Shown here: positions 6,417-7,385 of the stretch, piece by piece
Position numbering within the stretch: the first letter of the stretch is position 1
Layout of the letters: each line of letters starts with the position of its first letter
Assembly (NCBI GenBank): GCA_041674525.1
Contig: JBAYVN010000091.1
Span: 1 to 7,385, forward strand
DNA length: 7,385 bases
Reading direction: 5' to 3'
Source: SHYQ01 sp041674525
GTDB taxonomy: Bacteria; Chloroflexota; Dehalococcoidia; UBA2979
Program-made: the position numbers and the translations under genes
Notes under the pieces: model-generated
Seen by the model: only the letters and a program-made list of their open reading frames with translations
The model's database searches: none
What the model was told of the DNA's origin: nothing

Positions 6417-6775
6417 GGCGCGCGCTCCTCGGCGGAGTACGCCTGCTCAAACCAGCCGCCGCCGCCCTCCGCGCGCGGACTGTCGTCGTGGAACAGCGTC
6501 AGCGGACGGCCGCCCTCCAGGATGATGCGGAGGTAGGTGCGCGCCTGCGGCTCCTCGCGCCACCACGCCTCGGAGACGCGCCACACCTCGTCCACCTGCT
6601 CCACGCGCACCGGTGTGGCCAGGCGGCCGCGCGCCCCCGTGCGGGTCACCATCCACGGCAGGCCGTGCGCATCCACGCGCACGCTCACCGGCTGCGGCAG
6701 CCCGATCGGCCGCAGGGATGCGCGCGCGGCCCCGCCTCGATCACCTCGATCACCCCGGGATGCGGGGGCGCTCAC
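6413..6775 (-). CDS. Small DUF6504-like protein between imuB and dnaE2
   Basis: A 120-residue protein. About 25 N-terminal residues are Ala/Gly/Arg-rich, and a compact domain follows at about 26-115. The domain has several aromatic positions: LPWMV (W41), EVWRVSEAWWRE (W65, W71, W72), RTYLRIILEGG (Y81), TLFHDD and GGGWFEQAY (W108). This resembles the DUF6504 family, which is often found beside imuB and dnaE2 in high-GC bacteria; I assign it from memory of the pattern plus context. No enzyme motif, signal peptide or membrane helix is visible, and the function is unknown. I take GTG at 6775 as the start because it overlaps the imuB stop (GTGA, 6775-6772) and has GGAG (6784-6787) eight bases upstream. 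An in-frame ATG at 6823 would need a 52-bp overlap. Its own stop overlaps the dnaE2 start by ATGA. The coupling suggests it works with, or regulates, the ImuB-DnaE2 mutasome. Confidence 0.78.
   Translation of the reverse strand: MSAPASRGDRGDRGGAARASLRPIGLPQPVSVRVDAHGLPWMVTRTGARGRLATPVRVEQVDEVWRVSEAWWREEPQARTYLRIILEGGRPLTLFHDDSPRAEGGGGWFEQAYSAEERAP
6425..6430 (-). promoter_or_regulatory. Shine-Dalgarno GAGGAG of dnaE2
   Basis: It lies eight bases before the ATG at 6416, inside the 3' end of the DUF6504-like gene, and supports the ATGA-coupled start. Confidence 0.7.
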
Positions 6776-7385
6776 GGGTCGTACTCCAGCAGCGCGTGGC
6801 GGCGCTCCGGGAGGCGGTGCCACGGCTCCACGTCCACCACGCGCGCGAGCGGCGACTGTCCGAAGCGCACCTTCAGGTGACGCACCATCTCGTCCAGCTG
6901 CTCGTGGCGTCGCGTGCGATCGGCATCGAACAGGCTCGGCTGGCGTCCGCTCTCCTCTGTCAGTCCGCCGAGCTCCAGCGAGACGAGGGCGATCGGGCCG
7001 GGAAGCTCCGCGACCTCCAGCAGCGTGCGCAGCACCAGCCAGAGCCGCGCGCGATCACCCAGCGGCTCGCGCAGCACCTGCTCGCGCTCCCACAGCGCGC
7101 CGCGCTCGCTCTCCGCGCGCAGGCGCACCCAGCGCACGAACCGCCGCGCCGCACGAGGCTGGCGCAGCGCCCGCCCGAGCATCTGCTCCAGCGCGTGCTC
7201 GATCGCCTCGCGGCTGATCAGCGGCGGCTCCGCCTGCACCTGCTCCACCACGCGCTCGCGCGCCCACGGCCTGGGCCGCACGGGCGCGGGATCCTCGCCG
7301 CGGGCTGCCAGCCACGCGTGCCCGCCCGCGGGGCCGAACTGCGCCGCCACCGCGTGCCGGGGCAGCGCCGCCAGCGCGCCGCACG
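6772..7385 (-). CDS. imuB: ImuB-like Y-family DNA polymerase homologue, C-terminal part
   Basis: 203 codons plus a stop are visible; the N-terminal palm and fingers lie beyond the right edge. The fragment opens with LAALPRHAVAAQFGPAGGHA, the end of the thumb typical of Y-family/ImuB proteins. It continues through a little-finger-like region (LISREAIEHALEQMLGRALR, WEREQVLREPLGDRARLW, GPIALVSLELGGL). QPSLF (fragment residues 148-152, bases 6928-6942) fits the beta-clamp-binding pentapeptide pattern. The end VEPWHRLPERRHALLEYDP is characteristic of ImuB-type proteins. In known mutasomes ImuB is usually catalytically dead and bridges the sliding clamp and DnaE2. Whether the catalytic acidic residues are present here cannot be seen. 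The stop overlaps the next start (GTGA). The same arrangement in other genomes has imuA or a lexA/recA-like gene further upstream. Confidence 0.88.
   Translation of the reverse strand, partial: CGALAALPRHAVAAQFGPAGGHAWLAARGEDPAPVRPRPWARERVVEQVQAEPPLISREAIEHALEQMLGRALRQPRAARRFVRWVRLRAESERGALWEREQVLREPLGDRARLWLVLRTLLEVAELPGPIALVSLELGGLTEESGRQPSLFDADRTRRHEQLDEMVRHLKVRFGQSPLARVVDVEPWHRLPERRHALLEYDP
6784..6787 (-). promoter_or_regulatory. Shine-Dalgarno GGAG of the DUF6504-like gene
   Basis: GGAG lies eight bases before the GTG at 6775, within the last codons of imuB. It decides the GTG start and a 4-bp overlap. Confidence 0.6.

Noticed and set aside
6776..6823. Longer DUF6504-like protein from ATG at 6823
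   Set aside because: It would overlap imuB by 52 bp. GTG at 6775 has a Shine-Dalgarno and the typical 4-bp overlap.

Overview
The window is a compact, very GC-rich bacterial segment with five complete genes and two cut by the window edges. I see no rRNA, tRNA, CRISPR array or insertion sequence. My best guess for the organism is a member of Chloroflexota (Thermomicrobia/Sphaerobacter-like). This rests on a lipoprotein with a Thr/Pro-rich linker, an ECF sigma/RskA-type anti-sigma pair, and an imuB-DUF6504-dnaE2 cassette whose DnaE2 carries a 'PPGRGRGSSVSS' core. An actinobacterial or related high-GC lineage is not excluded. The taxon is an inference, not read from a marker gene.

Left part (1-2100): a minus-strand lipoprotein with the start of a NodB polysaccharide deacetylase domain leaves the window at base 1. 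It is divergent from a plus-strand pair, an ECF sigma factor followed by a membrane anti-sigma factor with an RskA-like C-terminal domain. The pair overlaps by ATGA. The 241-base divergent spacer (439-679) holds three and a bit tandem copies of an 18-bp unit and a candidate ECF-type promoter. The arrangement suggests an envelope-sensing switch: the anti-sigma holds the sigma at the membrane, and the released sigma probably drives its own operon and perhaps the deacetylase.

Middle (2101-2984): a stand-alone protein with an HsdR-N-like PD-(D/E)XK nuclease domain lies on the minus strand, convergent to the anti-sigma gene with a 14-bp gap. By hand counts its GC is clearly lower than that of its neighbours. 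Just upstream is a 35-bp near-perfect inverted repeat that overlaps its Shine-Dalgarno sequence.

Right part (2985-7385): a minus-strand SOS-mutagenesis cassette runs in the order imuB (C-terminal part only), a small DUF6504-type gene, then dnaE2. The genes are joined by 4-bp stop/start overlaps (GTGA and ATGA). ImuB is a Y-family polymerase homologue that acts as a clamp-binding adaptor, and DnaE2 is the error-prone C-family polymerase that does the translesion synthesis. The small protein's role is unknown, but its tight coupling makes it a likely third component. The operon promoter and any imuA or lexA lie beyond the right edge.
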